Of a DNA stretch of 64,000 nt, positions 17,476 to 27,301 are shown piece after piece (positions within the stretch are counted from its first letter, which is position 1; each line of letters opens with the position of its first letter). A program made the position numbers and the translations under genes. The stretch is from Leptolyngbya sp. FACHB-261. GTDB lineage: Bacteria; Cyanobacteriota; Cyanobacteriia; FACHB-261. The stretch covers positions 806,001 to 870,000 of the forward strand of contig NZ_JACJPL010000027.1 in the NCBI RefSeq assembly GCF_014696065.1. The letters run 5' to 3'. The notes under the pieces are model-generated. The model was not told the DNA's origin. It ran no database searches and was given only the letters and a program-made list of their open reading frames with translations.

Positions 17476-17973
17476 ATGCAAATGGTTAATCAAACTACTA
17501 AGATGACCGATTCTTATAGCCAAGAAGACGTCCAGCAGATTCTCCATTTGGCCATCCGACGGCAGGTCCAAGATGGCGATGAACTCTCTCACGAACAGCT
17601 AGTCGAGATTGCCTCAGAGATGGGGATTTCGTCTCAGGATCTCAGAGCTGCCGAGCAGGAGTGGGTAGGCCAACGGCAAGCTTTGCAGCAACAGCAGACT
17701 TTTAATAACTACCGTCGCTACCAGCTGCGAGAGAACGTGGTGAAATTTGGCATTATTAATACTTTTTTAGTGTCATTGAACATAGTCATGACCGGAGAGC
17801 CGTCCTGGTCTCTGATGATCGTTCTAGTTTGGGGTTTAGGGCTAGCCTTAAATACCTGGAAGACCTATCAAACCGAGGGCGAGGAGTACGAAAAGTCCTT
17901 CCAGCGGTGGCGACGCAAGCATCAGTTCAAGCAAACGCTGAACACTGTGCTCGATCGCTTGCTCAAGGCTTAG
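17476..17973 (+). CDS. 2TM-domain membrane protein
   Basis: A 165-residue protein. The first 70 residues form a helical soluble domain (YSQEDVQQILHLAIRRQ, then LSHEQLVEIASEMGISSQDL). Residues 85-125 carry two hydrophobic helices separated by GEPSW, the 2TM fold, and a basic C-terminal helix ends in RRKHQFKQTLNTVLDRLLKA. The N-terminal domain resembles the SHOCT/DUF1707-like helper segments that precede 2TM domains. Several in-frame Met codons (M1, M3, M10) make the exact start uncertain. It is divergent from rarA. Confidence 0.8.
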   Translation: MQMVNQTTKMTDSYSQEDVQQILHLAIRRQVQDGDELSHEQLVEIASEMGISSQDLRAAEQEWVGQRQALQQQQTFNNYRRYQLRENVVKFGIINTFLVSLNIVMTGEPSWSLMIVLVWGLGLALNTWKTYQTEGEEYEKSFQRWRRKHQFKQTLNTVLDRLLKA

Positions 17974-17998
17974 CGAACAAAGACTTAGCGAACAAAGA
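17969..17998 (+). repeat. Tandem 15-bp direct repeat at a stop codon
   Basis: Two perfect copies of CTTAGCGAACAAAGA (17969-17983 and 17984-17998) follow each other, with a third partial copy CTTAGCTAAAG. The first copy contains the TAG stop of the 2TM gene, so the duplication lies at the very 3' end of that gene. A replication-slippage origin is likely. Confidence 0.7.
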
Positions 17999-18201
17999 CT
18001 TAGCTAAAGGCTCAGTTAAGGGTTGGCAGAGCGATTAGACCAGTCCTGAGCTGAGAACTTCTTACCAAAGCTTCTTGACTACTAGGACTTACTGGCGAAG
18101 ACTGCCAAGACTGATGGCTTAACACAACCAGCAGAACCGCTCGGCTTGCCTTTTCAGCCTTCATCTTTATCATTGGGGGTGTCGCGTTTGGCGGTGCCCC
18201 T

Positions 18202-19182
18202 ATGTCTTCAAAATTGTCTCCAGAACTGTCTCCAGCACTCAACACATTAGACAAAATTGCTGTCATTGGTTGCGGGCAGGTTGGCGTCACCTTTGCCTAT
18301 GCCTTGCTAATTGATGGCCTTGCTGAAGAAATTGTGCTGAGCGATGTGAATGCAGCCAAAGCTGAGGGTGAAGCGATGGACCTTCAGAACGCTGTGCCCT
18401 TTGGACGCCCGGCACAGGTGCGCTCAGGCAGTATTGCCGATTGCGCGGGTGCACAAGTCGTAGTGGTCACTGCAGGAGCAGCCCAAAAACCGGGGGAAAC
18501 TCGGCTGGATCTCATTGCGAAGAACGCTCGCATTTTCAGCGAGCTGATCCCAGAAATTGCTCGTCATTGTCCAGACACAATTCTGCTGATTGTGAGCAAT
18601 CCGGTAGACGCACTCACCTACCTAGCTTGGCAATATTCTGGTTTTCCGCCGGAGCGAGTGATTGGCTCTGGTACCGTGCTTGACAGCGGACGGCTACGGG
18701 ATCTGCTGGCTCAGCGTTGTCAAGTAGACCCACGCAATATCCACGCTTACATCATTGGCGAACATGGTGATACTGAATTACCAGCTTGGAGCATTGCCAA
18801 TATCGCCGGTATTCCCCTTGCTGAATTCGCCCAGCAGCGGCAGTTGAATCTGTCTCTAGATGAAATTTATAACCAGGTCAAAAACGCAGGCTACGAAATA
18901 ATTCAACGCAAGGGTTACACGAACTTTGCAGTGGGTCTAGCCCTGGTGAAAATCGTTGAATCAATTGTGCGTAACGAAAACTCAGTGCTCACAGTTTCAA
19001 GCTTGTTACAAGGTCAAATGGGCTTGCAGGATGTTTGCCTGAGCCTACCAACCATCGTTAGTCGTAGAGGCGTTGAGTGTGTCTTGCAACCCAATCTCAG
19101 TGAGGCTGAGCAAAGTGCTCTACAAACCTCGGCTCAAACTTTGCAGGAGGCCATTCGCTCAGTGATGGCTCCTGCCTCCTGA
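18202..19182 (+). CDS. ldh: L-lactate dehydrogenase
   Basis: A 326-residue NAD-dependent 2-hydroxyacid dehydrogenase of the LDH/MDH superfamily. Visible are the NAD motif GCGQVG (23-28), D48 for adenine-ribose binding, the substrate loop AGAAQKPGETRLD with Q95 and R101 (Gln, not Arg, at the discriminator marks lactate rather than malate), DSGRLR with R164, and the catalytic H188 in GEHGDTE. It interconverts pyruvate and lactate in fermentation. A terminator follows. The N-terminal 15 residues are Ser/Pro-rich and not part of the fold. Confidence 0.9.
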   Translation: MSSKLSPELSPALNTLDKIAVIGCGQVGVTFAYALLIDGLAEEIVLSDVNAAKAEGEAMDLQNAVPFGRPAQVRSGSIADCAGAQVVVVTAGAAQKPGETRLDLIAKNARIFSELIPEIARHCPDTILLIVSNPVDALTYLAWQYSGFPPERVIGSGTVLDSGRLRDLLAQRCQVDPRNIHAYIIGEHGDTELPAWSIANIAGIPLAEFAQQRQLNLSLDEIYNQVKNAGYEIIQRKGYTNFAVGLALVKIVESIVRNENSVLTVSSLLQGQMGLQDVCLSLPTIVSRRGVECVLQPNLSEAEQSALQTSAQTLQEAIRSVMAPAS

Positions 19183-19292
19183 ATGTATTTGAAGGGAGTC
19201 TCTTTAGGAATGAAGCTAGCGAAGGAGGTTAAGACCGAAAAACGGATTCCTGGCTTTGCTGTCAATCTCCTGAGGAAGAGCTGCCTAACACC

Positions 19293-19322
19293 AAAGGGCA
19301 GCCTCAACCGAAGCTGCCCTTT
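19293..19322 (+). terminator. Rho-independent terminator after ldh
   Basis: AAAGGGCAGC (19293-19302) and GCTGCCCTTT (19313-19322) form a perfect 10-bp stem over a 10-base loop, ending in TTTCT. It lies about 110 bases beyond the ldh stop and before the convergent protease gene; it may work in both directions. Confidence 0.75.
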
Positions 19323-19380
19323 CTCACCCTGATTGCTCAAGGCTAATTTCTAAAGACCCAAGGCTTTAAAATGTCGGAAA

Positions 19381-20499
19381 TCAAGCAGGACGCACCGCTG
19401 GGCCGCTCTGCATGAGGCGAAGAATAGAAGCCTTCTCCAGTAACCCCACCAATACACCATTGGCACCCACAACAAACAGTTGGCTGAGTTTGCGCTGCTC
19501 TAGCAACTTAACCACATCCAGCAACGGTTGGTCAGCCTGAACGGTAGCGCTTGATTCTACAGGTTTGGCCACGTCACCCACTTGCGTCTCTGACCAGTAG
19601 GCCGTTGGCACAGAACGCAAATCTTCGAGGTCAATCTTGCCGAGCAGCTGTCCTGCAGCATCTACAACCAGATGTCCACTACAGGGTTTCATGATTTGCT
19701 CGTCAGCAAATTGCCTCAGAGACATGGCAGCCGAAACAATGGGTCTCTCAGGACTGACGGCATCAGCTGCGGTGAACTGGCTCAGCTTCGATTCCACTTT
19801 GGCAGATTGCGCAATCTGCCCCGCATTTTGCAGCAGGAACCAACCGATCAGCAGGTTCCAAAAATTGCCTAAACTGCCGAACAATACTAAGGGCAGCAAT
19901 CCAGAAGCAATCGCTAGCCAACCTAAAACTTGACCGGCACGGCTGGCGAACGCGACACCTTTGTAGCGGTTGCCTGTCAGCTTCCAGACCAGTGCTTTTA
20001 GGATGTTGCCGCCATCTAGAGGCAGACCTGGAATCAGGTTAAACAGGGCCAGAGCCAGGTTTACTGAAGCCAGCAAGCCTACGATTGCAGCAAATGCTCC
20101 CGAATTAGCAGTGGCTATGCCAAGCAGAGTGAGCGCACCGAATAGCAATAGACTCACCAGGGGTCCGGCAATCGCCACCCAGAAGGCTTCGGCTGGAGTT
20201 TTCGATTCTTGCTCTAGACGAGCCACTCCCCCAAACAGAAATAGCGTGATCGACTTGACATCAATGCCCTGCCGTAGAGCCACTAGGCTATGCCCTAACT
20301 CATGGGCAACCACAGAGGTAAACAACAGCAGTGCTGCGAACAGCCCTACTAGCCAGGGAAATGGCGCAACTAGTCCTGGAAACTGAGCAGCCAGCCCACT
20401 GCCATAGCTCCAAGTCACTAGCCCCAGAACCAAGAACCAGGACGAATGAATATAAAAGGGAATTCCAAACAAACTGCCGACGCGAAATGTGCCATTCAT
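19381..20499 (-). CDS. M50 site-2-type zinc protease with CBS domains
   Basis: A 372-residue integral membrane protease. HELGH (H66, E67, H70) gives the zinc site and PLDGG near 161 the third ligand, both inside hydrophobic helices, as in the S2P/SpoIVFB group. After six or so membrane helices, residues about 240-370 form CBS domains (VVDAAGQLLGKIDLEDL and FVVGANGVLVGLLEKASILRL) that could sense nucleotides. Such proteases cut membrane anchors of sigma or anti-sigma factors; the target here is unknown. Convergent with ldh. Confidence 0.92.
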   Translation of the reverse strand: MNGTFRVGSLFGIPFYIHSSWFLVLGLVTWSYGSGLAAQFPGLVAPFPWLVGLFAALLLFTSVVAHELGHSLVALRQGIDVKSITLFLFGGVARLEQESKTPAEAFWVAIAGPLVSLLLFGALTLLGIATANSGAFAAIVGLLASVNLALALFNLIPGLPLDGGNILKALVWKLTGNRYKGVAFASRAGQVLGWLAIASGLLPLVLFGSLGNFWNLLIGWFLLQNAGQIAQSAKVESKLSQFTAADAVSPERPIVSAAMSLRQFADEQIMKPCSGHLVVDAAGQLLGKIDLEDLRSVPTAYWSETQVGDVAKPVESSATVQADQPLLDVVKLLEQRKLSQLFVVGANGVLVGLLEKASILRLMQSGPAVRPA

Positions 20500-20831
20500 A
20501 GCGGCAACCTCATGATCTGACCCCCCTCATGCTCTGAATCTGAGGTCTGAAGGGTTCAGCCGTTCTCATATCCCTATCGTAAAGAAATGTAAAAGCAGAA
20601 AGATGGCTCAGTATGGAGCGAAAGCCGTCCTTTTCTGGCCGGTTTTGGGTCGGTAGCAGTCTGGTATGGAAAATATTGATAGGGGAATACAGGGCTAAAT
20701 ACTGGACCAGCCCACTCTCACCTTCAAAGGGCTGCCTCAAAAGGCGAGAGTGGGCTGGTTCTAGGTATTCAAGTCAAGATCCCGTCAAGCGGGCGTCAGC
20801 TCATAACCAAAAAGAGCGATAAGAGCTAACC
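20500..20831. other. Intergenic region with a long inverted repeat
   Basis: No convincing gene is seen between the protease and hemF genes. Its main element is the long inverted repeat at 20707-20758, described separately. The protease gene's promoter should lie near 20510-20600, where AT-rich stretches occur. Confidence 0.4.
20707..20758. repeat. Long near-perfect inverted repeat downstream of hemF
   Basis: CCAGCCCACTCTC (20707-20719) pairs perfectly with GAGAGTGGGCTGG (20746-20758), and inside these CCTT pairs with AAGG after one mismatch, leaving a 17-base loop. It lies 74 bases past the hemF stop on the minus strand. It could be a terminator of hemF, although the T tract is poor, or a structured RNA element. 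Confidence 0.6.
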
Positions 20832-21854
20832 TCACTGCTGAGTTTGCAGCCAGTTTTGGGGCTTGAGGAATTGCTCGTAGAGTTCTGCTTCCGGGCTGCC
20901 TGCTTCCGGGTGGAAATCGTACTCCCAGCGCACCAGAGGAGGCAGGGACATCAGAATCGATTCGGTCCGGCCCTTAGTTTGCAAACCGAAGATCGTGCCA
21001 CGGTCGTAAACCAAGTTGAACTCTACATAGCGACCTCGACGATAGAGCTGAAACTGACGCTGCCGATCGCTGTATTCAGTGTTGCGTCGCCGCTCCACAA
21101 TAGGCAGGTAGGCATCTAAAAAGGCATTGCCACAGCCCTGTACCAACGCAAACAGGTCTTCCCAAGAGCGACGAGGTGGCTCACCCAACCTTGCGCTGAT
21201 TAGCGCGGCTGGTCCATCAGGATCAGGCCCACGATACAGCTCGCCCTCACCATCCTGGTAGTCAAAGAAGATGCCACCTACGCCCCGCGTTTCATTACGA
21301 TGAGCCAGGAAGAAATATTCATCGCACCAGTTCTTGAACACTGGGTAGTAGGACGGATGGTGAGTGTCGCAGGCGGTTTTAAAGGTGCGATGGAAGTGCT
21401 CTGCATCTTCCCGAAAGCCGTAGTAGGGCGTCAGGTCAGCACCACCACCAAACCACCACACAGGTCCCGCCTCAAAGTAGCGATAGTTGAGGTGAACGGT
21501 AGGAATATAAGGGCTGCGAGGATGTATCACCAACGAAGTGCCAGTCGCATAGAAGCCGTGGCCTTTCGCTTCTGGGCGCTGCTGCAAAATCGATGGCGGT
21601 AAGCCCTTGCCAAACACCTCCGAAAAATTCACCCCGGCTCGCTCGAATAGCGCCCCTTCAGTTAGCACCCGGGAGCGACCGCCGCCGCCTTCTTCCCGCA
21701 CCCAAGAATCTTCTCGGAAGCCTGCACCGCCATCGACAGTGGCAAGGGCTTCACAAATGCTGTCTTGGAGACTGCGCATGAACTGGCTGACCCGCACCTG
21801 CCGGGTGCTGACTTTTGCGGGAGCCGCAAGCTGCTGAGTGTCAATCGCTGTCAT
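20832..21854 (-). CDS. hemF: Oxygen-dependent coproporphyrinogen III oxidase
   Basis: A 340-residue enzyme of the HemF family, converting coproporphyrinogen III to protoporphyrinogen IX with O2 in heme and chlorophyll synthesis. Family signatures are [32 protein letters not shown], HKxCD-like [24 protein letters not shown] and [22 protein letters not shown]. Length matches cyanobacterial members. It is monocistronic as far as the window shows, with a 156-base gap to the ClC gene. Confidence 0.96.
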   Translation of the reverse strand: MTAIDTQQLAAPAKVSTRQVRVSQFMRSLQDSICEALATVDGGAGFREDSWVREEGGGGRSRVLTEGALFERAGVNFSEVFGKGLPPSILQQRPEAKGHGFYATGTSLVIHPRSPYIPTVHLNYRYFEAGPVWWFGGGADLTPYYGFREDAEHFHRTFKTACDTHHPSYYPVFKNWCDEYFFLAHRNETRGVGGIFFDYQDGEGELYRGPDPDGPAALISARLGEPPRRSWEDLFALVQGCGNAFLDAYLPIVERRRNTEYSDRQRQFQLYRRGRYVEFNLVYDRGTIFGLQTKGRTESILMSLPPLVRWEYDFHPEAGSPEAELYEQFLKPQNWLQTQQ

Positions 21855-22010
21855 ATCAAAAGGGTTTTAGGTCTACAGGCGGCGTTACTCGTCAGACCGC
21901 ATAAGCCTTAGCCTACTTTAAGGGAAGGTCTCTTTAGCCATCGCAGTGCTACAAGTTCTTAAGGACTGTTACAGGCTTCGCAACATGCCAAGGGGTCACG
22001 TTAGACCAGC

Positions 22011-23864
22011 TCAAGTCAGGCTAACCGACTGTTGCACCGAGGTTTCCGAAGCAGCGACGGCGGTGGAAGCAGCGGTTGAACCAGCCACAGGAATCAGGGG
22101 CGTGGGCACAGACTCAGGCACAGTTTCAAGCACAGACTCAGGCAGAGTAACCGGTATACGCCGCATCAAAGCCAGACGGGTGAGCGCCAAACTTTGCGTC
22201 AGCAGAATATCTTCCCGGCTCAACAGCCCTACCACTTGGCTCGGCTCCTCACGGCTGACCACAGGCAATTGGTGTAAGCCCCGTGAACCCATGCGCTTAA
22301 GAGCCACACTCAGAGATTCATCGGGAAAAACGCTCAGCACATCCGCTGTGCAGATATCTTTCACCTTCAGCATGTGCCAATCAGCAAGGCTCAAGGCTCG
22401 TTCCACATCCTGCAAGGTCACAATACCGGCAAGGTGCTCGTCGTTGCCCTGCACCAACAAGCTGCGATAGCGCAGATGAGTCATCAGCTCAGCGGCCTCG
22501 GCCAAGGCTGCAGTACCAGGTAGCGCAGGAGGCAGAGGCCCCATTGCAGCCTCGACAACGTAATCTGCTAGTGGGTCTGCGGCTGGTGGCTCGTCAGTAG
22601 GGGCGGCTGCAGCTTGAACTGGCAGGCGAGGCTTAAAGCGGTCGGTCAGCCAGACGCTGAGGCCGACTGCTGCCATCAGAGGCAGCACAATCCGGTAGTC
22701 CTGAGTCAGCTCAAATAGCAACAACACTGCCGTTAAGGGTGCTCGCACACTGGCTCCCAGCACCGCAGCCATACCGACCATTGCGTAAGCGGGAGGTGCA
22801 GCTAGAGGAATGCTGAGCGGCAGCGTAATCGCCAGAATCTGAGCGTAAGCACTGCCTAGGACAGCACCTAGAAACAGCGAGGGAGCGTAGATACCCCCCA
22901 CAAAGCCGGTTCCTAAGCTCACCGCCGAAAGCATCAGTTTTGCGATCAAGAGGGCACCCAGAGCAGTCAGAGGCAAGGGCACATCTTGCAGCAGCGCTTC
23001 GATGGTCTCATAACCAATGCCCAAGGTTTGGGGCAGAACCAGAGTCACAACCCCCAAAATGCTGCCCCCAATGACCAGGCGCACTGGCAAGGGCAGCCGA
23101 GAGAAGCGCTCTAGCTTAGCAATCTCCCCCTTGGCTACACGCCTGCTCCAACTCACTAAGCAGGTATAAGCCACAGCGACCCCGCTTGCCAGCACGCCCA
23201 AGCCCAGGTATAGAGGCAGTTCCCAAAGGCTGCGCACCTCGTAAGCAGGCAGGGTAAAAGCAGGCTGGGAACCTAGCCCAACTTGCGCCACCAAGGCTGA
23301 CACAACCGCCGCTAACACAACCACACTGGCGGCTGAAGTTGTAAACGGGGCTCTCAAGACAACTTCTAGCGCCAGAAACACACCGGCAATCGGGGCATTA
23401 AAGCCAGCAGCTAAAGCAGCAGCAGACCCCGCTCCCAACAGGACTTGAACGCGTTCCTGCGAAAACTTGAGACCCTGACCAAACAAAGCTCCTACACTGG
23501 CACCCAATTCCACACTGGGTCCTTCTGGCCCTAGCGAGGCTCCTGAGCCTAAAGAAACCGCAGCTGCGGCCAGCTTCAGTGGAATCTGCAATAGGTTGTT
23601 CGCGCGTCGATGTAAAGTCAATAGACCAGCCACTAGCAAGGCCCCAGTTACAGGCACCAAGGCTAGGGTCCAGCTGCCTAGAGGTCCAATCAGACCCATC
23701 AAGTCTTCGAGGAGCAGCCGGTGAGAGGTTTCGATCAGCCAGTGGAATGCCACTACAGCAACACCGCAGGTCAACCCCAGCATTACTGCCAGGATGAGGA
23801 GTACAGTCTCAGCCGAGGGCTGGAGCCGGTTGAGTAGGGCAACGAGTCGCGGAGAAGTACGCAT
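22011..23864 (-). CDS. ClC-type chloride channel/transporter with CBS domains
   Basis: A 617-residue membrane protein. The ClC selectivity motifs are present in order: GSGASLGPEGPSVELG (the gating Glu in GPEGP, residues about 106-121), GFNAPIAGVFLALE, and GTGFVGGIYAPSLFLGA. About ten or more hydrophobic helices fill residues 15-430. A C-terminal CBS pair follows (RYRSLLVQGNDEHLAGIVTL and SRGLHQLPVVS...VVGLLSREDIL), then a low-complexity Thr/Ser/Val/Pro tail. Likely a Cl-/H+ antiporter or channel in pH or osmotic control. Confidence 0.93.
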   Translation of the reverse strand: MRTSPRLVALLNRLQPSAETVLLILAVMLGLTCGVAVVAFHWLIETSHRLLLEDLMGLIGPLGSWTLALVPVTGALLVAGLLTLHRRANNLLQIPLKLAAAAVSLGSGASLGPEGPSVELGASVGALFGQGLKFSQERVQVLLGAGSAAALAAGFNAPIAGVFLALEVVLRAPFTTSAASVVVLAAVVSALVAQVGLGSQPAFTLPAYEVRSLWELPLYLGLGVLASGVAVAYTCLVSWSRRVAKGEIAKLERFSRLPLPVRLVIGGSILGVVTLVLPQTLGIGYETIEALLQDVPLPLTALGALLIAKLMLSAVSLGTGFVGGIYAPSLFLGAVLGSAYAQILAITLPLSIPLAAPPAYAMVGMAAVLGASVRAPLTAVLLLFELTQDYRIVLPLMAAVGLSVWLTDRFKPRLPVQAAAAPTDEPPAADPLADYVVEAAMGPLPPALPGTAALAEAAELMTHLRYRSLLVQGNDEHLAGIVTLQDVERALSLADWHMLKVKDICTADVLSVFPDESLSVALKRMGSRGLHQLPVVSREEPSQVVGLLSREDILLTQSLALTRLALMRRIPVTLPESVLETVPESVPTPLIPVAGSTAASTAVAASETSVQQSVSLT

Positions 23865-24132
23865 CGCCGGGCCATGCAGTCATATAGAAATTAGTAGATA
23901 GTCAGAACTAACAGCTACCCGAAGCCGCCGGTCTAGCCAGCTGCAGTGAGTATCCACTTCTCTAAGTCATCGGCGCAGCAACAAGGAGGCAGTTGCCCTG
24001 CCGACTTCTTAGAATCTCGTTGTAAAGAAGTTCAACTATGTTTATCTTGCGGCACATAATACTTGACCGCAAGGGCTAGAAGCGTGAATCTGGCTAATTT
24101 TTTTGAGGGTTTGCTACGCCCTCAAACCAGGG

Positions 24133-26430
24133 TCACTCTTCTTCGCTAGTTGCCCGTTGCGTGGTGTCGGTTGGCGCTTCCTCATTGTCATCGTCTGCCG
24201 CCTGAGAGCCACCGCCAACGGCCACCAAGTCAATCTGCTGACGGTAGTAATCTACGTTCTTAACCTGGACCTCAACCCGATCGCCCAAACGATACTGCTT
24301 GCGGTTCTTGCGCCCTACTAGAGTTTGATGGCGGGAGCGATATTCATACCAGTCATCTTTAAGGGAGCTGACATGGACTAAGCCTTCTACCAGTAGGTCC
24401 TCGATCTCCACGAAGAAGCCGTAAGACTGAACCCCTGTAATTAAGCCTCGGAAGATCTCACCCGTACGCGCCCGCATAAACTCGGCCTTGCGCAACGCTT
24501 CAAGGTCTTGCTCAGCCTTCTGTGCCAACCGTTCGCGCTCATTGAGATGGGTGACGATTGCTTCCAGGTCGGTTTCAATTTCCTTCTGGATATCAGGAGG
24601 CAGAACGTTCCAGTTTACGTCGCTGTCCAGAACACTGCTGTGGCGCAGCTTCACCCGTTCTTTGACACGGGTGGAACGACGGTCGCGCCCCTCATCAAAC
24701 AACGCCTGCAATACCCGCTGAACTACCAAATCAGCGTAGCGTCGTAGGGGTGAAGTGAAGTGACTGTAGCCTTCACTCAGGGCCAGACCAAAGTGAGTAC
24801 CAGGTTCAGTGCTGTAGGCGGGAGGTTTGAGGGTTCCCAGCAGCAAATAGGTCAGCACGGTCTGAACATCCGAGTCAGCAAACTTGTGGATGAAGGCCTG
24901 GTAGTCGCGGCTGGTTACGACATCTTCCTGTTCCAGGCTAAGTTCCAAGCCCATATTGGTCAGCAGCTTGAGCAACTCTTGGGCACTGCTGAGATCCGAG
25001 GCTGGGTGAATACGATAGATGCCTGGCAAATCTAGAGCTTGCAGATGCTCGGCCACCGTCTCGTTAGCGAGGAGCATAAACTCCTTGACGATCGACTGGG
25101 CACGCAGCGAGGGGGAAACGACAAGGGCGCCAAGTTCCCCTTCGTCATTGTAGTGGAACTTGGCATCGGGCAGACTGAGTTCTAGGGCACCTCGCTCTTG
25201 GCGGTTGGCCTTTAGGAGCAAGCTCAAGCGCAGCATGGCATCGAGCAGCTCGAATGCTGGAGCAAATGCCTGCACAGACTCGTCCGTACGATCCTCTAAG
25301 ATCTGCTGGACTTGCTGATCAGTCAGACTCAGATCAACCGTGATTATTGAAGGCTGCAGTTCGTATTCCAGAACCTCACCCGCAGCATCTAGGGTCAAGA
25401 GCACCGAGATCGCCAGACGGTTCTCTCCAGGCAGCAGGGAACACAGATGGTGGGAAAGGGCCTCAGGCAGCAGGGGCAGAACTGTTTCACCGAGAAAGAC
25501 CGAGGTGGCCCGTCTACGAGCTTCGAGATCAAGGGTTGAATTGAGCGGCACATAGTAGGCAACATCAGCAATGTGCACGCCCAAGCGCCACTTGCCATCC
25601 TCTAGCACTTCCAGAGAGATCGCATCCTCAAAAGCTTTGGCATCAGGACGAGCAATGGTGAGCGTGAACAGCTTACGCAAGTCCACTCGACCCTTGAGAT
25701 CTGCCTTGTACGGCTGATCAGGTAAGTCAGCTGCGGCCTCCAAGACGGTTTCTGAGAACTCCCGAGGCAGCTCATACTTACAGCAAACCAGCTCAATGTC
25801 TGGGGCCACCTGGGGATCCCGCCCCAACACGCGCGCGATGCGTCCTACGGGTAAGTAAGCCCCTAGGGGATAGCGCATCACTTCGATGTGCACGAGCTGG
25901 TCACTGTTATCGGCTAAGCCTTCAGGCAGCGGCGTGCCTTCATCGAGTAGCTCAATCTCACACGGCAGTCGGTCATCGAGCGGAATCGCTCGGTAACCCT
26001 GGTCGGTCTTCTTAACCCGAGCAAGCAGGCTAGAGTTTGCTCGCTCCAGAATCAGACGCACCTCCCCTTCCGGGCTACGACGCCCCTTGCCTTCCTTCGT
26101 GACCCGTACTAACACCCGGTCACCGTTCCAAGCGTTGCTTAGGTGGCTTTCGCGCACGTAAACATCTTCAACTTCCTCGCCGTCTTGAATCGCGAAGCAG
26201 AATCCTTTGCTAGAGCAACGTAGCCGCCCTTCAATTACATCGTCATCGGTTACGCGGCGATAGCGGCCTTTCTCTTTTTCAAGAATGCCAACTTTCTCTA
26301 GCGTGTCTAGAACGATTTGAAGTTTGCGAATACTACTTTGATCCTCGCCAAATCGCTTCTCCAGAACTTTGGGTGCTACCAGCTTGCTGTCAGAGAAGCT
26401 TTCTAGCAGTTCGGAAATCGAGAAGTCCAT
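24133..26430 (-). CDS. rnr: RNase R/RNase II-family exoribonuclease
   Basis: A 765-residue 3'-5' exoribonuclease. An N-terminal winged helix (ISELLESFSDSK to DDDVIEGRLR) and cold-shock domains come first, then the RNB catalytic domain with TIARPDAKAFEDAISL, DVAYYVPLNSTLD and LGLALSEGYSHFTSPLRRYADL. A C-terminal S1 domain (FRGLITGVQSYGFFVEIEDLLVEGLVHVS) follows, then an acidic tail. I chose ATG 26430 over a TTG at 26469. It degrades structured RNA and matures rRNA. It lies 41 bases after phoU, likely in the same transcript. A hairpin at about 24108-24126 follows but has an A tract rather than a T tract on this strand. Confidence 0.92.
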   Translation of the reverse strand: MDFSISELLESFSDSKLVAPKVLEKRFGEDQSSIRKLQIVLDTLEKVGILEKEKGRYRRVTDDDVIEGRLRCSSKGFCFAIQDGEEVEDVYVRESHLSNAWNGDRVLVRVTKEGKGRRSPEGEVRLILERANSSLLARVKKTDQGYRAIPLDDRLPCEIELLDEGTPLPEGLADNSDQLVHIEVMRYPLGAYLPVGRIARVLGRDPQVAPDIELVCCKYELPREFSETVLEAAADLPDQPYKADLKGRVDLRKLFTLTIARPDAKAFEDAISLEVLEDGKWRLGVHIADVAYYVPLNSTLDLEARRRATSVFLGETVLPLLPEALSHHLCSLLPGENRLAISVLLTLDAAGEVLEYELQPSIITVDLSLTDQQVQQILEDRTDESVQAFAPAFELLDAMLRLSLLLKANRQERGALELSLPDAKFHYNDEGELGALVVSPSLRAQSIVKEFMLLANETVAEHLQALDLPGIYRIHPASDLSSAQELLKLLTNMGLELSLEQEDVVTSRDYQAFIHKFADSDVQTVLTYLLLGTLKPPAYSTEPGTHFGLALSEGYSHFTSPLRRYADLVVQRVLQALFDEGRDRRSTRVKERVKLRHSSVLDSDVNWNVLPPDIQKEIETDLEAIVTHLNERERLAQKAEQDLEALRKAEFMRARTGEIFRGLITGVQSYGFFVEIEDLLVEGLVHVSSLKDDWYEYRSRHQTLVGRKNRKQYRLGDRVEVQVKNVDYYRQQIDLVAVGGGSQAADDDNEEAPTDTTQRATSEEE

Positions 26431-26471
26431 GAAGCGTTCTTCGGTTGAGTAAGGTCTGGTGTCAATCAAGG

Positions 26472-27119
26472 CTAATGTCGCTGTCCCGTAACAATGTAAG
26501 CAACGCGCTGGCCGATATTAGTAGCGTGATCTGCCATCCGCTCCAGATGGCGAATCACCAGAACAAGCAGCAACACGGGCTCCAGCGTACCGGATAAATT
26601 GCTCTGACCGGCAAGAAAGCGGTAGAGAACTTCGTAATCCTCATCCACTGCATCATCTTCAATCTTGACATGCAAGCCCGTTTCCGCATTCAAATCTGAT
26701 AAAGCGGCTAACGCATGAGCTAGCATCGTCCGACATCGGTCAGCCATTTCCTGAACCCGCGGCATGCAGGTAAGGGCAGGATAGGGGCATAGACGCACCG
26801 CAATTTCGCCCAAGTCTTTAGCGTAGTCCCCAATTCGTTCTAGATCCCGCACCAACTGCATCACTGCACTGACTAAGCGCAGATCTTGAGCGACTGGAGA
26901 CTGAAGGGCAATTAGGTTGATGCAGTCCAGCTCAATCTGGCGGTAAAACTGGTCGATTTTCTTGTCCTGAATCGCGATTTGACCGGCAGCTTCGAGATTG
27001 TGCCCGAACAGAGCTTGATGAGCTAACCAACAGGAATTTTCAACCAAAGCGCCCATGCGCAAGACATCCTGCTGGACCTTGCGGAGCTGTCGTTCAAAGT
27101 GGGTTCGCGTGGTGCCCAT
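26472..27119 (-). CDS. phoU: Phosphate transport regulator PhoU
   Basis: A 215-residue protein of two PhoU helical bundles. Metal-binding motifs E/DxxxD are seen in QLVRDLERIGDYAKDLGEIA and, in the second half, VIRHLERMADHATNIGQRVAY. PhoU restrains phosphate uptake by the Pst transporter and modulates the PhoR-type kinase; no pst genes are in the window. The start at ATG 27119 (MGTTRTHF) has CGAGG upstream; an upstream in-frame start adds an unrelated 15 residues. Confidence 0.92.
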   Translation of the reverse strand: MGTTRTHFERQLRKVQQDVLRMGALVENSCWLAHQALFGHNLEAAGQIAIQDKKIDQFYRQIELDCINLIALQSPVAQDLRLVSAVMQLVRDLERIGDYAKDLGEIAVRLCPYPALTCMPRVQEMADRCRTMLAHALAALSDLNAETGLHVKIEDDAVDEDYEVLYRFLAGQSNLSGTLEPVLLLVLVIRHLERMADHATNIGQRVAYIVTGQRH

Positions 27120-27301
27120 GGACCTCGCCCTGCCTCCAGCACACTTGGCGAACACAGGCCACAACCGGATTTATCGGCGCGGTTGCGCAACGATCTTGAG
27201 TCTAGCTCAATTAATTCAGCTTTGTATGCAATCGCTGGGTCTCTATAAGTCAATCTGTTAGGGAAAGACCATCTTAGTCTCCCCCTAACAAACGAAAATC
27301 T

